A DNA stretch of 64,000 nt from Dactylosporangium sp. AC04546 (GCF_022095675.1 NZ_JAHYSG010000030.1:1-64000), one strand, 5' to 3'. Positions 17,784 through 27,406 are shown, counted from the stretch's first letter. The notes: a model not told the origin generated them from the sequence alone. A program made the numbers and translations.

Positions 17784-19301
17784 ATGGACACCGTCCTGCT
17801 CATTGCGATCGGCGGCGCCGTGCTGCTGGTCCTGCTCCTCGTGTTCTTCATCGTCTCGCGGATCAAGGTCGCCGGCCCCAACGAGGCATTCATCATCACC
17901 GGCCGCAAGGGCAAGTCGGTGCAGGGCGTCGACGGCACCCGGTCGACCGACCTCTCCGGCCAGAAGGTCGTCATGGGCGCCTCGGTGTTCGTGGTGCCCA
18001 TCGTCCAGAAGCTCCAGGTCCTCGACCTGTCCAGCCGCCGGATCCACGTCGAGATCACCGGCGCGGTGAGCAAGCAGGGCATCCGCGCCAACCTCCAGGG
18101 CGTCGCGATCGTCAAGGTCGGCGGCACCGAGGACGCGATCCGAGCCGCCGCCCAGCGCTTCCTCAACCAGCAGCAGGGCATCGACCTGTTCACCAGCGAG
18201 GTGCTCGCCGGCGCGCTGCGCTCGATCGTCGGCCGGCTCACGATCGAGGAGATCATCCGCGACCGCACCGCGTTCGCGAGCGCCGTCGCCGAGGAGGCCG
18301 AGCACTCGCTGACCAACCAGGGTCTGGTGCTCGACACGTTCCAGCTCCAGGACATCTTCGCCGAGGGCTCCTACCTCGCCGACCTCGGCCGCCCCGAGGC
18401 CGCCCGCGTGCTGCGCGACGCCGCCATCGCCGAGGCGCACGCCCGCCAGGCCGCCGAGTCCGAGCGGCTCAAGTCGGAGGAGGCCATCGCCGAGGCCAAC
18501 CGGAACCTGTCCCTCAAGCAGGCCGGCATCCAGGCCGAGATCGACGCCGCCAAGGCCAAGTCGGCCGCGGCCGGCCCGCTCGCCCAGGCCGAGCGCGAGC
18601 AGGTCATCCTCGCCGAGCAGCAGAAGGTGGCCGAGCGCAACGCCGAGCTCAAGCAGCGCCAGCTCGACACCGAGGTCCGCAAGCCGGCCGACGCCGAGCG
18701 GTACCGCGTGGAGCAGGAGGCCGAGGCGGCCAAGAACGCGGCGATCGCCAAGGCCGAGGCGCAGCGGCAGGCCACCATCGCCGCCGCCCAGGCGTCGGCC
18801 GAGCAGGCCCGCCTCACCGGTGAGGGCGAGCGGTCCCGCCGCGCCGCGCTCGCCGAGGCCAACGCCATCGAGGGTGCCAAGGAGGGTGAGGCGGAGCAGC
18901 GGCGCCGTGTCGCGATCGCCGAGGCCCTCGAGCGCGAGGGCACCGCCGAGGCGTCCGCCATCCTGGCCCGCGGCCAGGCCGAGGCCGAGGCGATGAAGCT
19001 GAAGGCCGACGCGTTCGCCACCTACGGCGAGGCGGCCATCCTCGACCTGCTGGTCCGCGTGATGCCCGACGTGGTGAAGGCGGCCAGCGACCCGATGGGC
19101 AACATCGACAAGATGACGGTCATCTCGACCGACGGCGCGTCGTCGCTGACCAAGTCGGTGGCCAGCAACGTGGCCCAGGGCCTCCAGCTCGGCACCGACC
19201 TCACGGGCATCGACCTGCCGAAGCTGCTCAGCAAGCTGAGCGCGCTGTCGGCCGACGAGCCGGTCAACGGTCGCCCGGCGGTCGAGGCGCCAAAGTCCTG
19301 A
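17784..19301 (+). CDS. floT: Flotillin (SPFH/band-7 protein)
   Basis: The 505-residue product has one N-terminal membrane anchor (about 3-25) and an SPFH domain (about 30-200; VAGPNEAFIITGRKGKSVQG, VFVVPIVQKLQVLDLSSRRI). A long Ala/Glu-rich coiled coil follows (about 205-420) with many EA-repeats (EAIAEA, AEAEAMKL). Flotillins oligomerise in ordered membrane domains and organise membrane-protein complexes. The ATG at 17784 has GGAAGG upstream. It forms an operon with the NfeD gene and ends in a strong terminator. Confidence 0.92.
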   Translation: MDTVLLIAIGGAVLLVLLLVFFIVSRIKVAGPNEAFIITGRKGKSVQGVDGTRSTDLSGQKVVMGASVFVVPIVQKLQVLDLSSRRIHVEITGAVSKQGIRANLQGVAIVKVGGTEDAIRAAAQRFLNQQQGIDLFTSEVLAGALRSIVGRLTIEEIIRDRTAFASAVAEEAEHSLTNQGLVLDTFQLQDIFAEGSYLADLGRPEAARVLRDAAIAEAHARQAAESERLKSEEAIAEANRNLSLKQAGIQAEIDAAKAKSAAAGPLAQAEREQVILAEQQKVAERNAELKQRQLDTEVRKPADAERYRVEQEAEAAKNAAIAKAEAQRQATIAAAQASAEQARLTGEGERSRRAALAEANAIEGAKEGEAEQRRRVAIAEALEREGTAEASAILARGQAEAEAMKLKADAFATYGEAAILDLLVRVMPDVVKAASDPMGNIDKMTVISTDGASSLTKSVASNVAQGLQLGTDLTGIDLPKLLSKLSALSADEPVNGRPAVEAPKS

Positions 19302-19316
19302 CCTGACCAAGATTGC

Positions 19317-19350
19317 GAAGGCCCGCACCATCCTGTCGGTGCGGGCCTTC
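19317..19350. terminator. Intrinsic terminator after the flotillin gene
   Basis: GAAGGCCCGCACC and GGTGCGGGCCTTC form a perfect 13-bp stem with an 8-nt loop. Confidence 0.85.
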
Positions 19351-19377
19351 ACCATGCCTGGGCACCTGAACGAGCCG

Positions 19378-19392
19378 TAGGCTTTTGCCGTG
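19378..19392 (+). promoter_or_regulatory. Leaderless promoter of the MFS gene
   Basis: TAGGCT (19378-19383) is followed 6 nt later by the GTG start, with no ribosome-binding site. Confidence 0.45.
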
Positions 19393-20745
19393 TCCGCCGC
19401 AACCGCTCCGCCCCAGACCCACTTCGTGCGGGGAGTCCTGCGGCAACGTGGCTTCCGGCGGCTGCTGACCGTCCGGGTGGTGGCCCAGATCGGGGACGGG
19501 CTGTTCCAGGGCGCGCTGGCCGGCACCGTGCTGTTCAACCCGGAGCAGCGGGCGGGCGGCATGGCGATCGCAGCCGGCTTCGCGGTACTGCTGCTGCCGT
19601 ACTCGCTCATCGGGCCATATGTCGGCGTGTTCCTGGACCGCTGGCGCCGCCGCTCGATCGTCGCCTTCGCCAACTCGATCCGCGCCCTGCTGGTGCTGCC
19701 GATCTCGCTGTACATCTGGCACGGCGAGGAGTCGCCGATACCGTTCCTGCTGGCCCTGATCGTCATCGGGCTCAACCGCTTCTTCCTGGCCGGCCTGTCC
19801 GCGGCCACCCCGCACGTGGTCGACGACCGGAAGCTGGTCACCGCGAACTCGTTCGCCGCCACGCTCGGCTCGCTGAGCTTCTCGGTCGGCATCGGGGTCG
19901 GCGCGGCGTTGATCAAGAGCGTGCTGGCCACCTCGTTCCACGGGTATGCGCTGGTGGCGGCCCTGGCGGCGGCGTTCTATGCGGTCTCGGCGCTGATCGG
20001 GCGGCTGTCGTTCGGCGTCGACGAGCTCGGGCCGGACGCGACCGACCGGCACACCGGCTCGATCCGGGTCGCGGTGCGCGAGGTCAACCGGGGCACGGTC
20101 GCCGGCGTGCGGCACCTGGCGGCCAAGCGCGGCGCGGCCTACCTGATGCTCGCCCAGGCCGCGTTCCGGCTGCTCTACGGCGTCGTGCTGCTGGCCTGCC
20201 TGCTGCTGTTCCGGACCGTGTTCAACCACGGCGACGAGCCGAGCGACTCCTTCGGTACCATCGCCAACGCCTTTTTTGCGGGCGGCGTCGGCATGCTGGT
20301 CGCGTCGTTCGTGACGCCCGGCATCGCCCGGCGGATCGGCGGCTGGCGCTGGGTCGCGCTGCTGCTCGCCACCACGGGCGTCGGGCTACTCGGGTTCGGC
20401 CTGCCGTTCGACCCGGTGCTGCTGCTCGGGGCGGTGTTCGTGACCAGCCTGGCCGCGCAGGGCCTGAAGATCGTCACCGACACGTCACTGCAGCACGAGT
20501 GCGCGGACGAGTACCGGGGCCGGGTGTTCAGCATCAACGACACCGCGTTCAACATCACGCTCGTCGCCGGGATGTACCTCGGGGCCCTCACCCTGCCGGA
20601 GGACGGCCAGTCGACGGCGGTGCTCAGCACGGTCGCCGCCGGCTATCTGCTGGCCGCCGCGGGTTACGCCGCGCTGGGCGGCCGCTGGGCCCGCCGGGTC
20701 GGCGACGACATCGCCGACCCCGACGGGCCGTATGCGAGGAACTAG
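19390..20745 (+). CDS. MFS transporter (Rv0037c-like)
   Basis: The 451-residue product has about 12 hydrophobic spans and is a major facilitator of the DHA3-like type. The cytoplasmic loop after the second span carries PYSLIGPYVGVFLDRWRRRSI, the motif-A region. Other signatures are QHECADEYRGRVFSINDTAFN and LTLPEDGQSTAVLST. It is probably a proton-driven exporter; the substrate cannot be predicted. The GTG start is preceded only by TAGGCT, so translation is probably leaderless. Its stop codon overlaps the stop codon of the convergent next gene (CTAG). Confidence 0.85.
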   Translation: MSAATAPPQTHFVRGVLRQRGFRRLLTVRVVAQIGDGLFQGALAGTVLFNPEQRAGGMAIAAGFAVLLLPYSLIGPYVGVFLDRWRRRSIVAFANSIRALLVLPISLYIWHGEESPIPFLLALIVIGLNRFFLAGLSAATPHVVDDRKLVTANSFAATLGSLSFSVGIGVGAALIKSVLATSFHGYALVAALAAAFYAVSALIGRLSFGVDELGPDATDRHTGSIRVAVREVNRGTVAGVRHLAAKRGAAYLMLAQAAFRLLYGVVLLACLLLFRTVFNHGDEPSDSFGTIANAFFAGGVGMLVASFVTPGIARRIGGWRWVALLLATTGVGLLGFGLPFDPVLLLGAVFVTSLAAQGLKIVTDTSLQHECADEYRGRVFSINDTAFNITLVAGMYLGALTLPEDGQSTAVLSTVAAGYLLAAAGYAALGGRWARRVGDDIADPDGPYARN

Positions 20746-21638
20746 CTGGTCCGCGTCAGCGTCGACTGGATCCGCGCCGTGCTCATGGTCAGCTTGTCGC
20801 CCGAGCAGCTGTACTTCGACGGGTCGTCACCCGGGTCGAAGTCCTCGGTCTGGTTGACGTTGAGGTCGGGCGCGCTCACGGTGCCCTTGCCGTCGCTCTT
20901 GACGTTGGTGTAGGAGATGCTGCCGCCGGCGGTGTGGACCTCCGCGGTCACCGTCGCGTTGATCGTCAGCGTGACGTTGACCTTCGCGCCCTGGATCGTG
21001 GGCGTGCCCTTGAACGTGCTGTTGGCGTAGGTCTGCTTGTGCTTGCCGTCGGCGCCGAACTCCAGGGTGGCACCGTTCGCGGTCAGGTTGAACGGCACGT
21101 CGCCGATGCCGTCCATCGAGACCTGCTCGGTGTAGGTCGTGGTCTTCCAGGTACCGACGAGGCACTCGTCGATGGCCGCGCTCGGCTTGGTGCTCGCCTT
21201 GGCGCTCGGGCCGCCGGTCGTCTTGCCGGGCTCGGCGACGGGCGTGGTCGGCGTGTCGTCGCCGCCCTTGAGCGCGGCGACCACGACGATCGCCACGACC
21301 AGCAGCACGAGGACGCCGGAGAGGGCCAGCACCGGAACGAGGAAGTTGTTCTTCTTCGGCGGCGTCGGCGAGCCGTACTGGCCGCCGTAGGTGGTGGGCG
21401 GGTACGAGGGCGGGCCGCTGACCTGGCCGCCGTAGCCCGGGGCGCTCACCTGGTCCGGGAACGACGGGTCGGAGCTGGGGTAACCGGCATAGGCACCGCC
21501 GCTGTACGGGGCGCCGCTGTACGGCGATCCGCTCGTCGGCGGTTGCGGCGCCTGCGGGACGCCTCGATATGTGCGGCACTGCGTGCAGTAGCCGTTCGCA
21601 TCAATGCCCATGCCGCCGCAGGTTGGACACGGCTGCAT
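20742..21638 (-). CDS. Zinc-ribbon, single-span membrane protein with extracytoplasmic domain
   Basis: The 298-residue product starts at ATG 21638 with GGAGG 6 nt upstream. The N-terminal zinc ribbon (CPTCGG...GYCTQC, residues 4-21) is followed by a Pro/Tyr/Gly/Ser-rich cytoplasmic linker with SGAPYSGG-like repeats (about 30-95). One transmembrane span follows (about 99-125), then a Thr/Pro/Lys linker. The C-terminal beta-rich domain of ~135 residues begins CLVGTWKTTTYTEQV and has a lipocalin-like GTW motif. I do not recognise a named family. Topology suggests an envelope sensor or binding protein. Confidence 0.75.
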   Translation of the reverse strand: MQPCPTCGGMGIDANGYCTQCRTYRGVPQAPQPPTSGSPYSGAPYSGGAYAGYPSSDPSFPDQVSAPGYGGQVSGPPSYPPTTYGGQYGSPTPPKKNNFLVPVLALSGVLVLLVVAIVVVAALKGGDDTPTTPVAEPGKTTGGPSAKASTKPSAAIDECLVGTWKTTTYTEQVSMDGIGDVPFNLTANGATLEFGADGKHKQTYANSTFKGTPTIQGAKVNVTLTINATVTAEVHTAGGSISYTNVKSDGKGTVSAPDLNVNQTEDFDPGDDPSKYSCSGDKLTMSTARIQSTLTRTS

Positions 21639-21805
21639 GTCTGCCTCCAAGATTCCGGGTACTTCGACGAGGGGGATCGTGTAGCGACGGTAGCCCACCC
21701 GGTCTACGTGCAGAACCGCCTGAAACGCCACATGCACGACCCAGGCGGGGTCAAAGTTCCGACAGCGGTTGAACCGCACTCGGCCGCGCCGGGAAGAATG
21801 CTCGT

Positions 21806-22951
21806 GTGATCGTCGTCTTCGCCGGCACGTCCTGGGACGGGGTAACCGGCTCGGATCGCCTGCTCTCCACCGAGCTCGCCGCCCACACCGAGGTCCTGTG
21901 GGTCGACCCACCGATCTCCGCGGCGACCCCCGACCGTTACCGCTACGGCGCCTCCCGGCTCGGGATCGCGCCCCAGCTGCGCAAGGTGTCGCAATCTTTG
22001 CACCGGCTGACCCCGCGGGCCCTGCCGATGCACACCCGGCCCTACGTGAAGGTCAGCACGGCCGCCCTGCTGCGCTCGCAGGCGCGCTGGGCGCTCCGCC
22101 GGCTCGGCCGGCGCCCGGCGGCGGTCATGGCCTGCAACCTGGTCGACGTGCTGCGCGGCTGGGAGCCCGGCGTGACGAAGGTGCTCTACGGCACCGACGA
22201 CTTCGTGGCCGGCGCGGCGCTCATGGGGCACGACGCCGCTCAGGTGGCCGCGGACGAGCGGCGCCAGCTGACCAATGCCGACCTGGTGGTGGCGGTTTCG
22301 ACGGTACTGGCCGATCGCTGGACGTCGCTGGGCGCGCGCCGGGTGGCGCTGATTCCCAACGGCGTGCAGACGTCGGCGTATCGCAATTTGTCTGAGTTGT
22401 CCCCAGCGCCGGAGGTCGCCGCGCTGCGCTCCCCGGTCGCCGGCGTGATCGGGCAGTTCTCCGACCGCACCGACCTCGACCTGCTGGCCGCCCTGGCCGA
22501 CGACGGCATCTCGCTGCTGCTCGTCGGGCCGCACGACGCCCGCTGGGAGCCGGAGCGCTTCCCGGCGCTGGTGGCGCGGCCCAACGTGGTCTGGGTCGGC
22601 CGGCAGCCGTTCGACAAGGTGCCGTCGTTCCTGCGCGCGGTCGACGTGGGCGTCACGCCGTACAAGGACACCGACTTCAACCGCGCCTCGTTCCCGCTGA
22701 AGACGCTGGAGTACCTCGGCGCCGGAAAGCCGGCGGTCAGCACCGATCTGCCGGCCGTGCACTGGCTCAACTCCCCTCTCATCCGGGTGGCGAGCACCCC
22801 GAAGGCGCTGGTCGCCGCGGTCCGCGAGGCGGCGGCCGAGGCGAGCGAGCCGGCCCTCGTGGCAGCGCGGCGCGACTTCGCCGAGCAGCACTCATGGGCG
22901 TCCCGGGCGCGTGCTCTCGCGGCGGAGTTGGGGCTACCGCGCGCTTCGTAA
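21806..22951 (+). CDS. Glycosyltransferase, family 4-like
   Basis: The 381-residue product has the GT-B architecture. The N-terminal half (VIVVFAGTSWDGVTGSDRL; LWVDPPISA) and the C-terminal donor-binding half (VWVGRQPFDKVPSFLRAVD, then PYKDTDFNRASFPLKTLEYL and GAGKPAVSTDLPAV) match GT4-type enzymes, in which the E of KTLEYL contacts the nucleotide-sugar. It likely adds a sugar to a cell-envelope or exported glycan. The acceptor is unknown. The start is a GTG without a clear ribosome-binding site. Confidence 0.82.
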   Translation: MIVVFAGTSWDGVTGSDRLLSTELAAHTEVLWVDPPISAATPDRYRYGASRLGIAPQLRKVSQSLHRLTPRALPMHTRPYVKVSTAALLRSQARWALRRLGRRPAAVMACNLVDVLRGWEPGVTKVLYGTDDFVAGAALMGHDAAQVAADERRQLTNADLVVAVSTVLADRWTSLGARRVALIPNGVQTSAYRNLSELSPAPEVAALRSPVAGVIGQFSDRTDLDLLAALADDGISLLLVGPHDARWEPERFPALVARPNVVWVGRQPFDKVPSFLRAVDVGVTPYKDTDFNRASFPLKTLEYLGAGKPAVSTDLPAVHWLNSPLIRVASTPKALVAAVREAAAEASEPALVAARRDFAEQHSWASRARALAAELGLPRAS

Positions 22952-22954
22952 TCC

Positions 22955-22969
22955 TACGATTACAGAATG
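22955..22969 (+). promoter_or_regulatory. Leaderless promoter of the cyclophilin gene
   Basis: TACGAT (22955-22960) is followed 6 nt later by ATG 22967, with no ribosome-binding site. Confidence 0.45.
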
Positions 22970-23971
22970 TCGTCGGATCCTGGTCAGTTTGAACCACCTT
23001 CAGCGGATACGCCCCCGCCACCGGAGCTGGCGGAGCCGCTGCCGCCGAAGCCGCCGGCGCCGGGCGTGCCGGGGGCGGTACCGCCCGAGGCGCTGCGCTC
23101 GGCCCGGCCCGCGACGGACCCTCCGGCGCACGAGCCTCCCTCGTCGGCCGGTTCGCCGGCTCCGAGATCCTCCCGGCCACGCTGGGTCGTCCCGGTGGTC
23201 GCCGGGGCGGCCGCGCTGCTCGTGCTGTGCGGGGTCGGCTCGATCCTGGTCTGGGTCAAGGCCCGCGAAACCGTCCACACCGCGGCCGGCCAACGGGCGT
23301 CTGTCGAGGTCAGCGCGCCCGCCCCGCCGCCACCCAGCGTCCCGGGCACGAGCCGCGGCCCGGCCGCCGGCCCGACCGCGGGAGCGGCACCGCCGCCGGT
23401 CAACAGCGGGGTTCCCTGCGCCTACCCTTCGGCCGACCGGGGCAACGGCGAGGCGCGCCTGGTGGCCACGCCCGCGCCGCGCTCGACGCTGGCCGGCAAG
23501 CTCACCGCGACGATGGAGACCAACCAGGGCCCGATCGGGCTGGAGCTGTACGCCGACCGGGCGCCCTGCACGGTGAACTCGTTCGTCCACCTGTCCCGCG
23601 ACGACTTCTTCAGCGACACCCCGTGCCACCGGCTGACCACCGAGGGGCTGTGGGTGCTCCAGTGCGGCGACCCGAGCGGGACCGGCACCGGCACGCCCGG
23701 CTACCAGTTCGGCGAGGAGAACCTGCCCACGACCCTGCCGCCCTACCCGCGGGGGACGCTGGCCATGGCCAACGCCGGGCCGGGGACGAACGGGTCGCAG
23801 TTCTTCGTCGTATACCGCGACAGCGAGATCCCGCCGGACTACTCCGTCTTCGGCCGGGTCACCAGCGGCCTCGACCTGCTGGACAAGGTCGCGGCCGCCG
23901 GGACGGCGACGGGCACGGCGGACGGGCCGCCGAAGCTCGCGGTGCAGATCACCGAGATCCGGGTGCCGTGA
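22967..23971 (+). CDS. Membrane-anchored cyclophilin-type peptidyl-prolyl isomerase
   Basis: The 334-residue product has a Pro-rich cytoplasmic N-terminus (1-68), one transmembrane span (about 72-92) and a Pro/Ala linker. A C-terminal cyclophilin domain (about 175-334) has LTATMETNQGPIGLELYAD, HRLTTEGLWVLQCGD and LAMANAGPGTNGSQFFVVYR, the last containing the active-site GSQFF motif. It should catalyse cis-trans isomerisation of prolyl bonds in exported proteins. The 3' end overlaps the 3' end of the convergent cca gene by 23 bp. Confidence 0.9.
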   Translation: MSSDPGQFEPPSADTPPPPELAEPLPPKPPAPGVPGAVPPEALRSARPATDPPAHEPPSSAGSPAPRSSRPRWVVPVVAGAAALLVLCGVGSILVWVKARETVHTAAGQRASVEVSAPAPPPPSVPGTSRGPAAGPTAGAAPPPVNSGVPCAYPSADRGNGEARLVATPAPRSTLAGKLTATMETNQGPIGLELYADRAPCTVNSFVHLSRDDFFSDTPCHRLTTEGLWVLQCGDPSGTGTGTPGYQFGEENLPTTLPPYPRGTLAMANAGPGTNGSQFFVVYRDSEIPPDYSVFGRVTSGLDLLDKVAAAGTATGTADGPPKLAVQITEIRVP

Positions 23972-25400
23972 TCCCCTCGGTCTCGGCCCAGCGGAGCAGC
24001 TCGGCCTCGGCCTCATCCGGGTCCAGGGGGCCGCGCTCGAGGCGGAGGTCCTTGAGGTAGCGCCAGGCCTTCCCGACGATCGGGCCGGGCGGTACCCCGA
24101 GCAGCTCCATGATGGCGTTGCCGTCGAGGTCGGGCCGGACCCGCGCGAGGTCCTCCTCGGCCGCGATCCGGGCGATCCGCTCCTCCAGCGCGTCGTAGTC
24201 GGCGGCCAGCTGGGCCGCCTTGCGCCGGTTCCGCGTGGTGACGTCGGAGCGGGTGAGGCTGTGCAGCCGCGACAGCAGCGGGCCGGCGTCGGTCACGTAG
24301 CGGCGGACGGCCGAGTCGGTCCACTCGCCCCGCCCGTACCCGTAGAAGCGCAGGTGCAGCGAGACGAGCTCGGCGACGTCGGCGATGACGTCCTTCGGGA
24401 ACTTCAGCGCCTTCATCCGCTGCTTGGTCAGCCGGGCGCCGACGACCTCGTGGTGGTGGAAGCTCACCCCGCCGTCGGGGCCGACCGCCTTCGTGGCCGG
24501 CTTGCCGATGTCGTGCATGAGCGCCGCCATACGCAGCGTGAAGTCAGCCCCGTCCTTCTCGTGGCCGATCGCGTTGCGCACCACGATCAGGGTGTGCTCG
24601 TAAACGTCCTTGTGCTGCGCATGCTCGTCGATCTCCAGCTTGAGGCCGGACATCTCGGGCAGGAACTGCTCGGCCAGGCCGGTGTCGACCAGCAGCCGCA
24701 GGCCGGTCACCGGGTCGGCGCCGCACATGAGCTTCACGAACTCGTCGCGGATCCGCTCGGCGGTGATCCGGGACAGGTCGGCGGCCATCGCGGTCATCGC
24801 CGCGTACACCTCCGGGGCGACCTCGAACCGCAGCTGGGCGGCGAAGCGCGCGGCCCGCAGCATGCGCAGCGGGTCGTCGGCGAACGACTCCTCCGGCGCG
24901 CCCGGCGTGCGCAGGACGCGCTCGGCCAGGTCCTCGAGCCCGCCGTACGGATCGGTGAACTCGTGCCCCGGCACCGACACCGCCATCGCGTTCACCGCGA
25001 AGTCGCGGCGGCGCAGGTCGTCGATGAGGCTGTCGCCGTACTGCACGATGGGGTTGCGGCCGACCCGGTCGTACGCGTCGGCGCGGAACGTCGTGATCTC
25101 GATCCGCAGGCCGCGGCGCGCGATGCCGATCGTGCCGAAGTCCGCGCCGGTGGTCCAGACCGACTCGGCCCAGCCGTTGACGATCCGCAGGGTGTCGTCG
25201 GGCCGCGCGTCGGTGGTGAAGTCGAGGTCGTCGCCGAGGCGCCCGAGCAGCGCGTCACGGACCGAACCGCCGACGAGGTGCAGCTCGTGACCGGCGGCTT
25301 CGAACCGGCGGCCGAGCTCGTCGGCGACGGGGGAGACGCGCAGCAGCTCGTGCACGGCACGGCGCTGAGCTTCGGTGAGGGCGCGCTGGGTCTGGGACAT
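23949..25400 (-). CDS. cca: CCA tRNA nucleotidyltransferase
   Basis: The 483-residue class II enzyme adds or repairs the 3'-CCA of tRNAs; neither tRNA in this window encodes its CCA. Motifs include GGSVRDALLG (about 43), the metal-binding DLDFTTD (about 57), RRDFAVNAMA (about 128) and DDPLRMLRAARFAAQL (about 168). An HD domain lies further on (ALMHDIGKPATK, about 300). It is the orthologue of M. tuberculosis pcnA (Rv3907c). The ATG lies 9 nt after a -10-like TAGGCT on the minus strand, so it is probably leaderless. It is divergent from murJ. Confidence 0.94.
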   Translation of the reverse strand: MSQTQRALTEAQRRAVHELLRVSPVADELGRRFEAAGHELHLVGGSVRDALLGRLGDDLDFTTDARPDDTLRIVNGWAESVWTTGADFGTIGIARRGLRIEITTFRADAYDRVGRNPIVQYGDSLIDDLRRRDFAVNAMAVSVPGHEFTDPYGGLEDLAERVLRTPGAPEESFADDPLRMLRAARFAAQLRFEVAPEVYAAMTAMAADLSRITAERIRDEFVKLMCGADPVTGLRLLVDTGLAEQFLPEMSGLKLEIDEHAQHKDVYEHTLIVVRNAIGHEKDGADFTLRMAALMHDIGKPATKAVGPDGGVSFHHHEVVGARLTKQRMKALKFPKDVIADVAELVSLHLRFYGYGRGEWTDSAVRRYVTDAGPLLSRLHSLTRSDVTTRNRRKAAQLAADYDALEERIARIAAEEDLARVRPDLDGNAIMELLGVPPGPIVGKAWRYLKDLRLERGPLDPDEAEAELLRWAETEGITAPGSR

Positions 25401-25415
25401 TGGTTGGTCAGCCTA
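25401..25415 (-). promoter_or_regulatory. Leaderless promoter of cca
   Basis: On the minus strand TAGGCT (25415-25410) is followed 9 nt later by the cca ATG, without a ribosome-binding site. Confidence 0.4.
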
Positions 25416-25559
25416 TCGCGGTCGGTGTGGCAGCCACCGAGGGTAGCGGGCTCGTGTTGATCGGGTCGCGCGATATTGCCGGACACTGCTTTGTGTCGGG
25501 GGGTGCCACTATGGTCTGTGCTTGCGAGGGGAAGTACTGGCCGAGTTGGGGTGTAGCGG

Positions 25560-27392
25560 ATGGATCCGGCACGAGATGGGCGCTGGAGCAACGAGCCGAC
25601 GGTCTCCCTGAACCCGGTCGGGCAGCACCGCGCCCCTGATCTGGAGCCGCCCACCGTGCGGTATGACCCGGTCAATGCGCCGACGGTCCGACTGCCGGTC
25701 GTTCCAGGGCCACAGGTCGTCTCCGACGCGCCCGCCGTCGAGCAGACCGCGCCGCCGCCGGCCCCCGGCGACGACGAGAGCACCGGCACCGTCGTGCGCA
25801 ACAGCAGCACGATGGCCATCCTGAGCCTGATCAGCCGGGGCACAGGCTTCATCCGCGCGGCCGCCATCTCGGCCGCGATCGGCGGCGCGGTCGTCGGCGA
25901 CGACTACACGCTGGCCAACAACCTGCCCAACCAGATCTACGAGCTGCTGCTCGGCGGCGTGCTGGCCAGCGTGCTGATCCCGACCCTGGTCCGGGCCCGC
26001 AAGGAGGAGCCCGACCGCGGCGAGGCCTATGCGCAGCGGCTGCTGACCCTGGCGGTGGTGACCCTCGGCGCGGCCACCCTCATCGTGGTCCTGGCGGCGC
26101 CGCTCATCACCGCGATCTACACGCTGGGCAACGACCGGGTCACGGCCGACGACCGCGACCTGATCACGTTCCTGGCCTATCTGCTGCTGCCCGAGATCTT
26201 CTTCTACGGGCTGGCCGGCATCTTCGCGGCGATCCTCAACGTCCGCGGCCACTTCGCGGCCCCGATGTGGACGCCGATCCTCAACAACGTCGTCATCATC
26301 GGCACCGCCGGCGCGTTCATGCTCGTGCGCGGCTCCGGCCTGCCGACCCCCGAGACGATCACCGTCCCGCAGATCCTGGTGCTCGGCATCGGCACCACGC
26401 TGGGCATCGTGATCCAGGCGATCGGCCTCTGGCCGGCGATGCGCAAGACCGGCTTCCGCTGGAAGTGGCGCTTCGACTTCCGCAAGCTGCACCTGCGCGA
26501 GCTGGGCAGGCTGGGCGCCTGGATGCTGCTCTACGTCGCGGTCAACCAGATCGGCATCACGGTCGTGATGAGCCTGGCCAAGAACAACCAGCTCCGCGGC
26601 GGCGACGGCCCGATCATCTTCAACAACGCGTTCCTGATCTTCATGATGGCCCACGGCATCGTGGCCGTCTCGGTGATCACCGCGATGATGCCCCGCATCT
26701 CATCCGCGGCGGCCGACGGCCGCTTCGACGACGTGACCGACCAGCTGTCCCAGGCCACCCGCCTGGCCTCGGTGATCCTGATCCCGGCCGCCGCCATCTA
26801 CGTCGTGCTGGGCCAGCCGCTGGCGGTGACGCTGTTCGACTGGGGTGAGTATGGCTACGACGCCGCCCTGGCCACCGGCTGGGTGGTGAGCGCGGCCGGC
26901 CTGGGCCTGGTCCCGTTCGCCCTGAGCCAGATGCAGACGAGCGTCTTCTACGCCCTCCGCGACACCCGCACCCCGGCCCTGGTGAACATCGGCGGCGTAG
27001 CCATCCGCCTGCTGCTGGACGTGGCGTTCTACCTCCTGCTCCCGATCGCGGCCGTGACGGCGTCGCTGATGGTGGGCACGGCCCTGTCCTTCGTGGCGGC
27101 GCTCGTGCTGGGCTACTGGCTGCTGCGCACCCGCCTGGGCCGCTTGGGCCTGGCAAGGGTGGCCGACACCCTGCTCCGCCTGACGGCGGTGGCCGCGGTG
27201 GGCGGCGCGCTGGCCTTCGCGACGTCGTGGACCATCGCCCGGGTGATGGACCCGGGCAAACTCCTGGGCGTCGTCCAGCTGCTGGCGGGCAGCGCGGTCC
27301 TCTTGGTCACGTACGCCGCCCTGTCCCTGGCCCTCCGCGTCCCCGAGGTCCGCCAGTTCGCCAACTTGATCAAGTCCAAACTGGGCCGCTAA
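25560..27392 (+). CDS. murJ: Lipid II flippase MurJ (MviN)
   Basis: The 610-residue product has a disordered N-terminus (about 1-78; LEPPTVRYDPVNAPTVRLP), then about 14 membrane spans with MurJ signatures: NSSTMAILSLISRGTGFIR, NNLPNQIYELLLGGVLASVL and LLLPEIFFYGLAGIFAAILN. It moves lipid II to the outer face for peptidoglycan polymerisation. In mycobacteria MviN carries a fused pseudokinase and extracellular domain. Here the protein stops after the last spans, and those domains are encoded by the separate gene at 28360. The start at 25560 is preceded by a weak site. Confidence 0.94.
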   Translation: MDPARDGRWSNEPTVSLNPVGQHRAPDLEPPTVRYDPVNAPTVRLPVVPGPQVVSDAPAVEQTAPPPAPGDDESTGTVVRNSSTMAILSLISRGTGFIRAAAISAAIGGAVVGDDYTLANNLPNQIYELLLGGVLASVLIPTLVRARKEEPDRGEAYAQRLLTLAVVTLGAATLIVVLAAPLITAIYTLGNDRVTADDRDLITFLAYLLLPEIFFYGLAGIFAAILNVRGHFAAPMWTPILNNVVIIGTAGAFMLVRGSGLPTPETITVPQILVLGIGTTLGIVIQAIGLWPAMRKTGFRWKWRFDFRKLHLRELGRLGAWMLLYVAVNQIGITVVMSLAKNNQLRGGDGPIIFNNAFLIFMMAHGIVAVSVITAMMPRISSAAADGRFDDVTDQLSQATRLASVILIPAAAIYVVLGQPLAVTLFDWGEYGYDAALATGWVVSAAGLGLVPFALSQMQTSVFYALRDTRTPALVNIGGVAIRLLLDVAFYLLLPIAAVTASLMVGTALSFVAALVLGYWLLRTRLGRLGLARVADTLLRLTAVAAVGGALAFATSWTIARVMDPGKLLGVVQLLAGSAVLLVTYAALSLALRVPEVRQFANLIKSKLGR

Positions 27393-27406
27393 CCCGCCAG
27401 CCGGCT

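Noticed and set aside
17715..19931. A 738-codon minus-strand open frame antisense to the flotillin gene
   Set aside because: It is antisense to a clear coiled-coil flotillin, with Leu/Gly/Asp-rich shadow translation and no ribosome-binding site.
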